Source: Bacillota bacterium (lineage in GTDB: Bacteria > Bacillota > Clostridia > Lachnospirales > Lachnospiraceae). From it: a stretch of DNA of 43,691 bases. Below are positions 8,568-17,018 of this stretch, in pieces. Every line of letters starts with the position of its first letter. Within the stretch, counting starts at the first letter, position 1. The notes beneath the pieces were generated by a model. It saw only the letters and a program-made list of their open reading frames with translations, did not search any database and was not told the DNA's origin. The translations under genes and the position numbers were made by a program. The stretch lies in contig JAEYPP010000077.1 in assembly GCA_023410575.1 (NCBI GenBank), positions 1-43,691 on the forward strand, written 5' to 3'.

Positions 8568-9038
8568 TTAGTAATCTTCCTTTTTTATTACTGGTACCCA
8601 TATTTCACTTTTATAATCAGCAGCACTAAAATCACCTTTCGAGTACCACTCCACATCTGGAGCCTCAGCATGATCATATTCAGATGTAGGAAGCCATTCA
8701 TAAAAAATACGTCCCCATACTTTGGTCATTGCAGTAGGTATAGGTCCAATTACTTCAAATATAGCCCATGTATGAGATGGTATTTCAAGCATACACATCA
8801 TCTCTGGACATTCTTTATTGGTTATAGAGGCGATATAGTAATCAGTAGTATTTTCTTTATACATTCCATGATATACTCCAACCAGATTATCTCCAAGCCC
8901 AGATATTTCGTTTATTGTTTCTACTGATGTATCTGCCCACATCTTCCTAATGTTTTCACCTAAACCGTCGACATTTAAAAACATCTGTTTTATACCTATG
9001 ATATTAAATGAATCCTTGTGCTCAATTCTGTAAGTCAT
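8568..9038 (-). CDS. Stand-alone GyrI-like effector-binding domain protein
   Basis: 156 residues equal to one AraC-type effector-binding/GyrI-like domain, without any helix-turn-helix. Typical features are the N-terminal MTYRIEHKDSFNIIGIK strand, the ITNKECPEMMCMLEIPSHTWAIFEV core and the ending IWVPVIKK. In this family such domains bind small amphipathic or drug-like ligands. GGAG precedes the ATG by about 8 bases. It lies 19 bases downstream of a LysR gene on the same strand, so the two probably share a transcript. Its ligand is unknown. Confidence 0.85.
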   Translation of the reverse strand: MTYRIEHKDSFNIIGIKQMFLNVDGLGENIRKMWADTSVETINEISGLGDNLVGVYHGMYKENTTDYYIASITNKECPEMMCMLEIPSHTWAIFEVIGPIPTAMTKVWGRIFYEWLPTSEYDHAEAPDVEWYSKGDFSAADYKSEIWVPVIKKEDY

Positions 9039-9057
9039 TACATAAACTCCTTCAAGT

Positions 9058-9942
9058 TTAGTTTATCATAGTTTCAATAAAATATCGTGCTGGTTCTGAT
9101 AATGGTATACTTTCATCATATGCAGCTACTAATTTTCGTTCAGGCATAAGTTCCTCAGTATCGAGTACAATTAATTCCTCTTCACTTGTGTTCGCAACAC
9201 AGAAGTCTGGAACAAAAGCGATACCAAGACCAATCTTTGCTAAGTCAATGAGCAAATCATTACTACTTAACTCAATTGCCGGTACTAAATCAAGGGAGTG
9301 TTGTAAAAATAAATTATGCAAAAAAGCACTCGTAGTAGATAACTTACTTAACATTAGGATTGGTAACTGTTGGAGCTTAGCTAATGTTAAGGCCTGTCCC
9401 TTATAAGGAAAGACATCTGGCTTGGCAACGAATACATCGCGGAATGTCTTGATTTCTCGGATGCACTGATTATTATTCAAAGCAGAGTTAGGTGAATTGG
9501 CTACAATTAAGTCTACTTGATTGGTTTCAAGTAGTTCAGCACATTTAAGAGAAGTACCATTGATAATTTTGATATGAACATCAGGATAAGTCTTATGGAA
9601 GTGATTCAAATATGGAACTAAAAAGTAACGACAAATGGTATCACTAGCAGCAATACGCAATTGCATACCACCAGATGATGTAGAATTAAGTAGTTGGTTT
9701 TCACCACGGCTAATCAGATTAATCGCAGGTTCAATATGTTTAAATAACATCTCTCCTTCTTTCGTTAAGCTGACACGTTTTGTGCTACGGATAAATAAAA
9801 CCTGATTTAAGCGTTTCTCTAATACTTTTACAGATTGACTGACCGCAGACTGGGAAATAAATAATTCTGTCGCTGCCTCACTAAAACTAAGTGTCTTAGC
9901 TACATAATAAAATACTTTATACAACTCAAAATTAATGTCCAT
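9058..9942 (-). CDS. LysR-family transcriptional regulator
   Basis: 294 residues: an N-terminal winged helix-turn-helix (MDINFELYKVFYYVAKTLSF, then AATELFISQSAVSQSVKVLE) and a periplasmic-binding-like effector domain from about residue 90. The start MDINFEL at 9942 has AAGGGG in a good place; a longer reading from 9963 adds only seven residues. LysR proteins activate or repress in response to a small co-inducer. No divergent target gene lies directly upstream, since the next gene (MraY-like) is on the same strand 113 bases away, so the target is unknown apart from likely autoregulation and the GyrI-like gene. Confidence 0.9.
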   Translation of the reverse strand: MDINFELYKVFYYVAKTLSFSEAATELFISQSAVSQSVKVLEKRLNQVLFIRSTKRVSLTKEGEMLFKHIEPAINLISRGENQLLNSTSSGGMQLRIAASDTICRYFLVPYLNHFHKTYPDVHIKIINGTSLKCAELLETNQVDLIVANSPNSALNNNQCIREIKTFRDVFVAKPDVFPYKGQALTLAKLQQLPILMLSKLSTTSAFLHNLFLQHSLDLVPAIELSSNDLLIDLAKIGLGIAFVPDFCVANTSEEELIVLDTEELMPERKLVAAYDESIPLSEPARYFIETMIN

Positions 9943-10054
9943 AGCTCTTACCCCTTCTTTCATGTATGCTTGCGAGTAAACTTGCTTTTCGCGCTAACGT
10001 GCATTTTCTTGTATTAGAAGATAAATTATTCTTTAATATGTTTCTTACTTCTTA

Positions 10055-11017
10055 TTACAAAATTCCATAGATTAGTACAAATGAAACCATAATTTGCATG
10101 ATGATAAAGCGAAATACAGTTTGTGTATCAGACCAACTTTTGTTTTTGCGCACATGATCGTGTATTGGTGTTCGTGTATTTTTTAAAATCTTTATCTTTA
10201 AAAAACGGAGTAAAGAAACTTTGATTAATCCAAGGCCACCATCGATAATAAATACAATTGCACATGGAATGTATAAGATTGGATTCCCAGATTTTAAAGC
10301 AATGATTGCAATAAACAATCCGATTGCTCGAGACCCAGCATCACCCATAAGCATCTTACTAGGAGATGCATTGAACCAAAGATATCCCAAAATACAAGCA
10401 ATCATTAATAAGGATACGAAGCCATAATTTGTATTATCAGCAACTGTAGTAAAAATAATATAGAAAGTAAATATTGATGCAATCGCGATACTACCACTTA
10501 AACCATCAACACCATCCGTACAGTTTGTTACATTTATCGATACCCAGATCAGGATTATAGCAAGAATTACAAATACTATTGGATTTAAAGTAATTGTCGA
10601 ATTTGTAGAGTAGAAGTGAATTGAGCTTCCATTAAAATTCACATAAGTTACGGAACAAACCAAAGCTATAATAAAGTCGATAATTCCTTTTTTTAGTTCT
10701 CCCCAAGGAGCCTTCGCACTATCATCCAAATAACCACTCATCATGGCACCAATTATCATTAAAAGATAAATTAGAATCTCACGATTAACTGGAACGAAGA
10801 GGATTGTTGCAACTACGAATACAAGGATAAATACGATACCAGCACCGCGTGGTTTCCCTTGTGATAAACCACCATTAACAGCAAAAGCTCTACCACCGTC
10901 TCTTGGTAAAATATTTTTAAGAACTTTTAATAAAATACAGGTTAATAAAAATGCAGAAAGAAGCCCGACAAAGGCAATGCTCTTATCGGTAAATTGATCT
11001 AGCAATGAGTAAAGCAT
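10055..11017 (-). CDS. mraY: MraY-like phospho-N-acetylmuramoyl-pentapeptide transferase
   Basis: 320 residues, about ten membrane helices, polyprenyl-phosphate N-acetylhexosamine-1-phosphate transferase family. Visible motifs are the GKPRGAG loop, GYLDDSAK (the conserved Asp pair), NCTDGVDGLSGS, MLMGDAGS and the MraY-like His loop PIHDHVRK followed by SWSD. MraY moves phospho-MurNAc-pentapeptide to undecaprenyl phosphate at the inner membrane face. The gene is alone here instead of in a division/cell-wall cluster, so it may be a second copy or a MraY-like enzyme of another surface polymer. CGGAGG lies 7 bases before the ATG. Confidence 0.82.
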   Translation of the reverse strand: MLYSLLDQFTDKSIAFVGLLSAFLLTCILLKVLKNILPRDGGRAFAVNGGLSQGKPRGAGIVFILVFVVATILFVPVNREILIYLLMIIGAMMSGYLDDSAKAPWGELKKGIIDFIIALVCSVTYVNFNGSSIHFYSTNSTITLNPIVFVILAIILIWVSINVTNCTDGVDGLSGSIAIASIFTFYIIFTTVADNTNYGFVSLLMIACILGYLWFNASPSKMLMGDAGSRAIGLFIAIIALKSGNPILYIPCAIVFIIDGGLGLIKVSLLRFLKIKILKNTRTPIHDHVRKNKSWSDTQTVFRFIIMQIMVSFVLIYGIL

Positions 11018-11347
11018 ACATAATCCTCCGAATTTAAAATAAAATGGGGACAGCCCGTCTGTCTCAACATATTGTACTATAGACTAGCAAGAAAGTCTAT
11101 AGGAAACCTTGAAGCTTATAGGCTTTGGGTGTGAAAAGTAACATGTACTGACTTGTCTTGTGATATGTACGTCGAAAAATGTAGACAACTGTTTTATTAG
11201 GGTTACTAATGAAATATTTCATATATATTAATTTCATTTATAAATATGGCTATGTTATAATAAATATAACCAAAAAAGATAGATTATAGACAAAAATGAA
11301 TATAACGAATAAGAAGTAGTTATTAATGATAATTTGGAGGGAAAAAA
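11018..11347. promoter_or_regulatory. Divergent intergenic region mraY/purL with purL promoter
   Basis: 330 bases without a gene. A purL promoter is proposed at 11233-11261 (TTCATT, 17 bases, TATAAT). Two dyads lie nearer mraY: GACAG/CTGTC around 11050-11064, and CTATAGACT/AGTCTATAG at 11077-11102. No purine riboswitch core could be recognised. Confidence 0.45.
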
Positions 11348-14300
11348 ATGAGCAGTGTCCGTAGAGTATATGTAGAGAAGAAAGCTCCTTATGCGGTCAG
11401 AGCAAAGGAACTAAAGGAAGAAATCAGAAGCTATCTTGGTCTTAAGGCATTAAAAGAAGTTCGAGTATTAATTCGCTATGATATAGAAAATGTTAGCGAA
11501 GATACTTATAAGAAATCATTAGGAACTGTATTTTCTGAACCACCAATTGATACATTATATGAAGAGAAATTCCCTTTTACACAGAAGGATTTTGTGTTTT
11601 CTGTCGAGTATTTACCAGGACAGTTTGACCAGAGAGCTGATTCAGCAGAGCAATGTGTAAAGTTATTAAATGAAGCAGAAGAACCAATCATTCGTTCCGC
11701 AACTACATATGTCCTAACTGGTGATATTACGAAAGAGGACTTTATTCGCGTGAAAGAATATTGCATCAACCCGGTTGACTCTCGTGAAACGAATGAAGAA
11801 AAACCAGAAACATTAGTAGTTGAATTTGATGTTCCCAAAGATGTCAAGATATTTACTGGATTTATTACTATGAACGAGGTTGAACTTAATGAGTTATACC
11901 AGTCTTTAAATTTAGCAATGACATTGAAAGACTTTTTACATATTCAGAATTACTTTAAAAATGAAGAGCACAGAGACCCTTCGATGACTGAAATTCGTGT
12001 ATTAGATACTTATTGGTCAGATCATTGCCGTCATACAACATTCTTAACTGAATTAACGGATGTAAAGTTCAATGATGGATACTATAAGAAGCCAATCGAA
12101 GAAGCATATAAACGTTATAAAGCAGACCGTGAGATTTTATATAAGGGTAGAGATGATAAATACATTTCTCTTATGGACATCGCTTTATTAGCAATGAAAA
12201 AACTAAGAGCTGATGGTAAGTTAGAGGACATGGAAGTATCGGATGAGATTAATGCTTGCTCTATCGTAGTTCCTGTTACCATTGATGGTGTAACAGAGGA
12301 GTGGTTAGTATTCTTTAAAAATGAGACACATAACCATCCAACGGAGATTGAGCCATTTGGTGGTGCAGCTACTTGTCTTGGTGGCGCAATTCGTGATCCA
12401 TTGTCAGGACGTGGTTATGTATACCAGGCAATGCGTGTGACTGGTGCAGCAGACCCTACCGTATCACTAAAGGATACATTAGATGGTAAGCTTCCACAAA
12501 GAAAGATTGTAACAGGAGCTGCAAAGGGATATAGCTCTTATGGTAACCAGATAGGTCTTGCGACTGGTTTAGTAGATGAAATTTATCATCCAAATTACGT
12601 TGCAAAGAGAATGGAAATTGGTGCAGTCATGGGTGCTGCTCCAAGAAAGAATGTAATTCGTGAGAATTCAGATCCTGGTGATATCATTATCTTGATGGGT
12701 GGTAGAACTGGTCGTGATGGTTGTGGTGGTGCAACTGGATCTTCGAAAGTCCATACAACAGAATCAATTCATACATGTGGTGCAGAGGTTCAAAAGGGTA
12801 ATGCACCTACCGAGCGTAAATTACAGCGTTTATTCCGTCGTGAGGAAGTTAGTAAATTAATTAAGAAATGTAACGACTTTGGCGCTGGTGGTGTATCGGT
12901 AGCTATTGGTGAATTGGCAGAAGGTCTTCGTATTGATCTTGATAAAGTACCTAAGAAATATGCAGGTCTTGATGGAACTGAGTTAGCAATTTCTGAGTCA
13001 CAAGAAAGAATGGCAATTGTTGTTGAGAAAAAAGATGTAGAACAAATGTTAGCTTACGCTGCGCAGGAAAACTTAGAAGCAGTTGAAGTTGCAGTTGTAA
13101 CCAAAGAACCTCGTTTAGTTTTAAGCTGGAGAGGTAAAGTTATTGTAGACATATCTAGAGCATTCTTAGATACGAACGGTGCACATCAGGAAGCAACTGC
13201 AGAAGTTATAATTCCGAAAAAGGAAGATAATTATTTTAATACAGGTGCATCTTACTTGAGTGCAAAAGAAACTTTAGATTTAGGTAATAAATCAATTAAA
13301 GAGGAATGGTTAAAAGTATTAGCAGATTTAAATACTTGTTCGAAAAAAGGCTTGGTTGAGATGTTTGATAGTTCAATTGGAGCGTCTACTGTAACTATGC
13401 CATATGGTGGTAAATATCAGTTGACACCAATTCAAACAATGATTGCAAAATTACCTTGCCTACGTGGTGCTTGTGATACAGTAACTATGATGAGCTATGG
13501 ATATGATCCTTATTTATCAAGCTGGAGTCCATTCCATGGTGCTGTTTATGCAGTGATCTCTTCCGTTGCTAAGATTGTAGCAGCGGGTGGCGATCATACT
13601 TCCATTCGTTTTACGTTCCAAGAGTATTTTAGAAGACTTGGTACTGACCCACGTCGCTGGGGTGAGCCGTTAACTGCTTTACTTGGTGCTTATGATGCAC
13701 AGATGAAGTTAGGTTTACCATCGATCGGTGGTAAGGATAGTATGTCAGGAACTTTTAATGATATCGATGTGCCTCCAACTTTAGTTTCATTTGCAGTCAA
13801 CATTGCTAAGACAGGAGATGTTGTTACTTCGGAGCTTAAGAAAGCAGGCAATGTATTAGTGAAATTCTCGATTGAAAAGGATGAATTTGATCTTCCAAAA
13901 TATGATCAACTTATGAGCTTATATGAGGAGATTACAAAGTTAGGTAAAGCACATATCTTAGCATCAACTTATGCATTAGGAGCAAAAGGTATTACAGAAG
14001 CTGTTTCTAAGATGGCATTTGGTAATAAGCTTGGTGTTACGTTAGAAGATAATTTGACGAAAGAAGAATTATTTATGCCAGCTTATGGTGATATTATTGC
14101 AGAAATTGCAGAAAGTGATCTATCTAAGCTAGCTATTGCTTATAAAGTCATTGGTAAAGTGACGAAAGAGGCAGAGTTTAAGGTGAATGGTTGTACAATC
14201 GCAATGGAAGAAGCATTAGAAGCTTGGACTAATCCTTTAGAGAAAGTTTTCCCAACACGCTCCAATGTTCCCAAAGAAATAGCAGAGAATGAACTATATA

Positions 14301-15148
14301 CTGGTATTTATGATGCGAAGACTGTGTATGTTGCAAAGAATAAAATAGCAAAACCAAAAGTATTTATTCCAGTATTCCCAGGTACCAATTGTGAATATGA
14401 CACATTACGTGCCTTTGAGCGTGCTGGAGCTGAGGTAAATACAGTGGTATTTAAGAATTATAGTGAGGAAAGCATCAAAGATTCGCTGAATGCTTTTGAG
14501 AAGGCAATCAAAGAATCCCAGATTGTTATGTTCCCAGGTGGTTTCTCTGCTGGTGATGAGCCAGATGGTTCTGCGAAATTTATTGCAACTGCTTTCCGTA
14601 ATGTAAAGATTAGTGATGCTGTCAATGACTTGTTAAAAGTGAAAGATGGCTTGGTACTTGGTATCTGTAATGGCTTCCAAGCAGTAATTAAGCTCGGTTT
14701 AGTTCCTTATGGTGAGATTTATGCACAGAAGGAGGATTCTCCAACACTTGTAATGAATAACATCGGTCGTCATATTAGTAAATCAGTTTATACAAAAGTC
14801 GTAACGAATAAGTCTCCTTGGCTTATGAAAGCAGATTTAGGTGCAGTTTATGCAATTCCTGCATCTCATGGTGAGGGTAGATTTGTTGCGAATAAAGAAT
14901 GGTTGTCAAAGCTAGCAGCCAACGGTCAGATTGCAACTCAGTATGTTGATGTAAATGGTAATCCAACAATGGATGAGGACTTCAATCCTAATGGTTCTTA
15001 TGATGCGATTGAAGGTATAACAAGTCCAGATGGTAGAGTACTTGGAAAGATGGCGCATTCCGAACGTCGTGATGATTCTGTAGCTATCAATATTTATGGA
15101 AACCAAAATCAATATATTTTCGAGTCTGGTGTGGCATATTTTAAATAA
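11348..15148 (+). CDS. purL: Phosphoribosylformylglycinamidine synthase, single-chain
   Basis: 1266 residues, the long form in which the synthetase and the glutamine amidotransferase (PurQ-type) parts are fused. It converts FGAR, glutamine and ATP to FGAM in purine synthesis. Visible signatures include FKNETHNHPTEIEPFGGAAT in the ATP/substrate domain, the GGKDSMSGT loop in the second half, and a C-terminal class I amidotransferase with Cys1107 (LGICNGFQ) and the PASHGEGRF His/Glu. GGAGG precedes the ATG. It stands alone, apart from a pur operon, with its own promoter and a terminator. Confidence 0.96.
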   Translation: MSSVRRVYVEKKAPYAVRAKELKEEIRSYLGLKALKEVRVLIRYDIENVSEDTYKKSLGTVFSEPPIDTLYEEKFPFTQKDFVFSVEYLPGQFDQRADSAEQCVKLLNEAEEPIIRSATTYVLTGDITKEDFIRVKEYCINPVDSRETNEEKPETLVVEFDVPKDVKIFTGFITMNEVELNELYQSLNLAMTLKDFLHIQNYFKNEEHRDPSMTEIRVLDTYWSDHCRHTTFLTELTDVKFNDGYYKKPIEEAYKRYKADREILYKGRDDKYISLMDIALLAMKKLRADGKLEDMEVSDEINACSIVVPVTIDGVTEEWLVFFKNETHNHPTEIEPFGGAATCLGGAIRDPLSGRGYVYQAMRVTGAADPTVSLKDTLDGKLPQRKIVTGAAKGYSSYGNQIGLATGLVDEIYHPNYVAKRMEIGAVMGAAPRKNVIRENSDPGDIIILMGGRTGRDGCGGATGSSKVHTTESIHTCGAEVQKGNAPTERKLQRLFRREEVSKLIKKCNDFGAGGVSVAIGELAEGLRIDLDKVPKKYAGLDGTELAISESQERMAIVVEKKDVEQMLAYAAQENLEAVEVAVVTKEPRLVLSWRGKVIVDISRAFLDTNGAHQEATAEVIIPKKEDNYFNTGASYLSAKETLDLGNKSIKEEWLKVLADLNTCSKKGLVEMFDSSIGASTVTMPYGGKYQLTPIQTMIAKLPCLRGACDTVTMMSYGYDPYLSSWSPFHGAVYAVISSVAKIVAAGGDHTSIRFTFQEYFRRLGTDPRRWGEPLTALLGAYDAQMKLGLPSIGGKDSMSGTFNDIDVPPTLVSFAVNIAKTGDVVTSELKKAGNVLVKFSIEKDEFDLPKYDQLMSLYEEITKLGKAHILASTYALGAKGITEAVSKMAFGNKLGVTLEDNLTKEELFMPAYGDIIAEIAESDLSKLAIAYKVIGKVTKEAEFKVNGCTIAMEEALEAWTNPLEKVFPTRSNVPKEIAENELYTGIYDAKTVYVAKNKIAKPKVFIPVFPGTNCEYDTLRAFERAGAEVNTVVFKNYSEESIKDSLNAFEKAIKESQIVMFPGGFSAGDEPDGSAKFIATAFRNVKISDAVNDLLKVKDGLVLGICNGFQAVIKLGLVPYGEIYAQKEDSPTLVMNNIGRHISKSVYTKVVTNKSPWLMKADLGAVYAIPASHGEGRFVANKEWLSKLAANGQIATQYVDVNGNPTMDEDFNPNGSYDAIEGITSPDGRVLGKMAHSERRDDSVAINIYGNQNQYIFESGVAYFK

Positions 15149-15193
15149 ACGCTTGTATTTCCTAATTATCCAAGTTAATATTGCTAAAAGTAT

Positions 15194-15224
15194 AATCAGC
15201 ATGGTTGTTCCATGCTGATTTTTA
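15194..15224 (+). terminator. purL terminator
   Basis: AATCAGCATGG and CCATGCTGATT form an 11-bp stem with a TTGTT loop, followed by a short T-run, about 45 bases after the purL stop. Confidence 0.85.
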
Positions 15225-15270
15225 CATAACAGGAAAACAGCATATGAATCAATAAAAAGTAATCGGAGAT

Positions 15271-15335
15271 TTGATTTAATAAATTGATATGGTATATAAT
15301 AGAGATGTTGGATGATTCCAACATCTCTATTATAT
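15271..15335 (+). promoter_or_regulatory. pepT promoter whose -10 box is the foot of a 19-bp perfect hairpin
   Basis: TTGATT (15271-15276), an 18-base spacer and TATAAT (15295-15300) make a promoter. From 15294 the sequence is a perfect 19-bp inverted repeat (arms 15294-15312 and 15317-15335, loop TGAT), so the -10 box lies in the left arm and its mirror ATTATA in the right. A transcript would start inside the left arm. There is no T-run, so it is not a plain terminator. Confidence 0.6.
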
Positions 15336-15369
15336 TAAGCTATGTTGTAAAGTGTAAAAGGAGGATAGT

Positions 15370-16593
15370 ATGAAAACAGTAACAGAACGTTTTTTATCAT
15401 ATATATCATATGATACACAGTCAAAGGAAGATGTAGATACTGTACCAAGTACTAAAAATCAATTTGAACTTGCTAAAAAGTTATGTCAGGAGCTAGAGGA
15501 GATGGGAGCGAGTGATGTAATACTCTCAGAACATTGTTATGTAATGGCTACAATCCCAGCTACGACAAAGAAGGAAACAAAGACTTTAGGCTTTATCTCA
15601 CATATGGATACTGCACCAAGTATGTCTGGTGCTAATGTAAAACCTCAAATAATTAAAAATTACATGGGTGGAGATATCGTATTAAATGAAAAGCTTAATA
15701 TTGTCATGAAAGAAGATGATTTTAGTAGTCTTCGTAGTAACATTGGAAAGGACTTAATAGTTACCGATGGAACTACACTTCTAGGCGCCGATGATAAGGC
15801 TGGTGTTGCAGAAATTATGACAATGGCTCAATATCTACTAACACATCCGGAGATAGAGCATGGAACGATTCGTATTTGCTTTACACCAGATGAAGAAGTT
15901 GGTTGTGGAGTTGATTTCTTCGATGTAAAAGCATTTGGTGCAGATTATGCATACACTGTGGATGGTGGAGCGATTGGTGAACTTGAATACGAAAACTTTA
16001 ATGCGGCAAATGCGCATATTACAATAAAAGGTAGAAGTATTCATCCAGGTTCTGCAAAAGGAAGGATGAAAAATGCAATTCTGTTGGGTATGGAATTGCA
16101 ACAGATGCTTCCAGTCTTTGAAAATCCAATGTATACACAAGGATATGAGGGCTTTTATCATCTAGATAAATTTGAAGGTGATATGGAACAGGCCAAGATG
16201 TTTTATATCATTCGTGACCATGACAAAGAGAAGTTTGAAAAGAAAAAAGAATTGCTTCAAAACGTAGCAAACTTTATGAACTCGAAATATGGAAAAGATA
16301 CTGTGAAAATTGAGATTAAAGATTCCTATTATAATATGAAGGAGAAGATTGAACCACATATGCACCTGATTGAGGATGCAAAAGAGGCAATGGTCGAGCT
16401 TGGAATTGAGCCAATTATTGTTCCAATTCGGGGTGGTACGGATGGTGCAAGACTTTCCTATATGGGGCTTCCTTGTCCAAATCTTTGTACTGGTGGTGAG
16501 AACTTCCACGGAAAATATGAATATATCACTGTTCAAGGAATGGAGAAAGTAGTTAATTTACTCATTTCGCTTGCAAAGAAAACGACGAATTAA
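15370..16593 (+). CDS. pepT: Peptidase T (tripeptide aminopeptidase)
   Basis: 407 residues, M20B metallopeptidase. The metal ligands are in GFISHMDTAPS (His, Asp), LLGADDKAG (bridging Asp), TPDEEVG (catalytic Glu and ligand Glu), YTVDGG and the C-terminal GGENFHGKYE (His). A dimerisation domain lies between about residues 205 and 315 (IKGRSIHPGSAKG). PepT releases N-terminal residues from tripeptides in the cytoplasm, supplying amino acids. GGAGG is 6 bases before the ATG. It has its own promoter with a striking hairpin and is followed directly by the ilv T-box promoter. Confidence 0.95.
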   Translation: MKTVTERFLSYISYDTQSKEDVDTVPSTKNQFELAKKLCQELEEMGASDVILSEHCYVMATIPATTKKETKTLGFISHMDTAPSMSGANVKPQIIKNYMGGDIVLNEKLNIVMKEDDFSSLRSNIGKDLIVTDGTTLLGADDKAGVAEIMTMAQYLLTHPEIEHGTIRICFTPDEEVGCGVDFFDVKAFGADYAYTVDGGAIGELEYENFNAANAHITIKGRSIHPGSAKGRMKNAILLGMELQQMLPVFENPMYTQGYEGFYHLDKFEGDMEQAKMFYIIRDHDKEKFEKKKELLQNVANFMNSKYGKDTVKIEIKDSYYNMKEKIEPHMHLIEDAKEAMVELGIEPIIVPIRGGTDGARLSYMGLPCPNLCTGGENFHGKYEYITVQGMEKVVNLLISLAKKTTN

Positions 16594-16596
16594 TCA

Positions 16597-16625
16597 TTGA
16601 CAATACTTTAAACTTCTGCTACACT
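16597..16625 (+). promoter_or_regulatory. Promoter of the ilvD-ilvB T-box transcript
   Basis: Consensus TTGACA, exactly 17 bases, TACACT, starting 4 bases after the pepT stop codon. Expected transcript start is near 16632. Confidence 0.75.
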
Positions 16626-16631
16626 AAAGTG

Positions 16632-16953
16632 CAATACAATTAGTATTACATAATGGTAAAAGCAGTGACAGGGAGGAGTACTTACTTCATTGATACGCAG
16701 AGAGAAGACGGTTGGTGTAAGTCTTCATGAGATAAGTTAGGAAGTAGCCCTTGAGCTTTGAACTGAACAGATTAATTCTAAGTAGGCTTCAACGGAAGAT
16801 TCCTCCGTTATCGGGATAAGTATAAGTTATGCAATTCCGAGAGTGTATTGATATAACTTGTACATGAGAGCAGAAGAGATTCTGAATTTAGGTGGTACCA
16901 CGGATTTATTACGTTCGCCCTAAGCTTTATAGCTTAGAGCGGGCGTTTTTTAT
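16632..16953 (+). ncRNA. T-box leader controlling ilvD-ilvB
   Basis: A classical T-box: Stem I with the GGAGTA (AGTA) motif near 16673-16680, the distal-loop pattern AGAGAG followed by GGTGTAAG, and the T-box sequence AGGTGGTACCACGG at 16890-16903. A strong terminator follows (CGCCC/GGGCG plus the TAAGCT/AGCTTA stem, then six T). Uncharged tRNA pairing to the T-box would open the terminator. The specifier triplet is most plausibly GTA (Val) at 16744-16746, judged from the position above the CCCTTGAGC strand, but this assignment is tentative. Confidence 0.92.
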
Positions 16954-16992
16954 ATAATAGGAAGTTCCTCTGAGTTTCCTATTATATAAAAA
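16947..16992. repeat. Terminator-linked palindrome, copy A
   Basis: Directly on the T-run of the ilv T-box terminator begins TTTTATATAATAGGAA, then 11 bases, then TTTCCTATTATATAAAA. Copies B (30177) and C (31241) share the core ATGTAAnAGGAAAGTTC and the same placement. In the antiterminated state it lies in the ilvD leader, about 27 bases before the start codon. Confidence 0.75.
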
Positions 16993-17018
16993 TAAATAAC
17001 AAGAAAAGAAAGGTGTGT

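Noticed and set aside
8493..8927. A 144-codon open frame on the plus strand
   Set aside because: It lies antisense to the GyrI-like gene, has no ribosome site and an amino-acid mix without domain features.
11100..11347. A purine or other riboswitch before purL
   Set aside because: No conserved core of the known purine, PreQ1 or other classes could be found by eye.
16947..16992. The palindrome as part of the T-box antiterminator
   Set aside because: It lies after the terminator T-run, and near-copies occur at two loci without a T-box.
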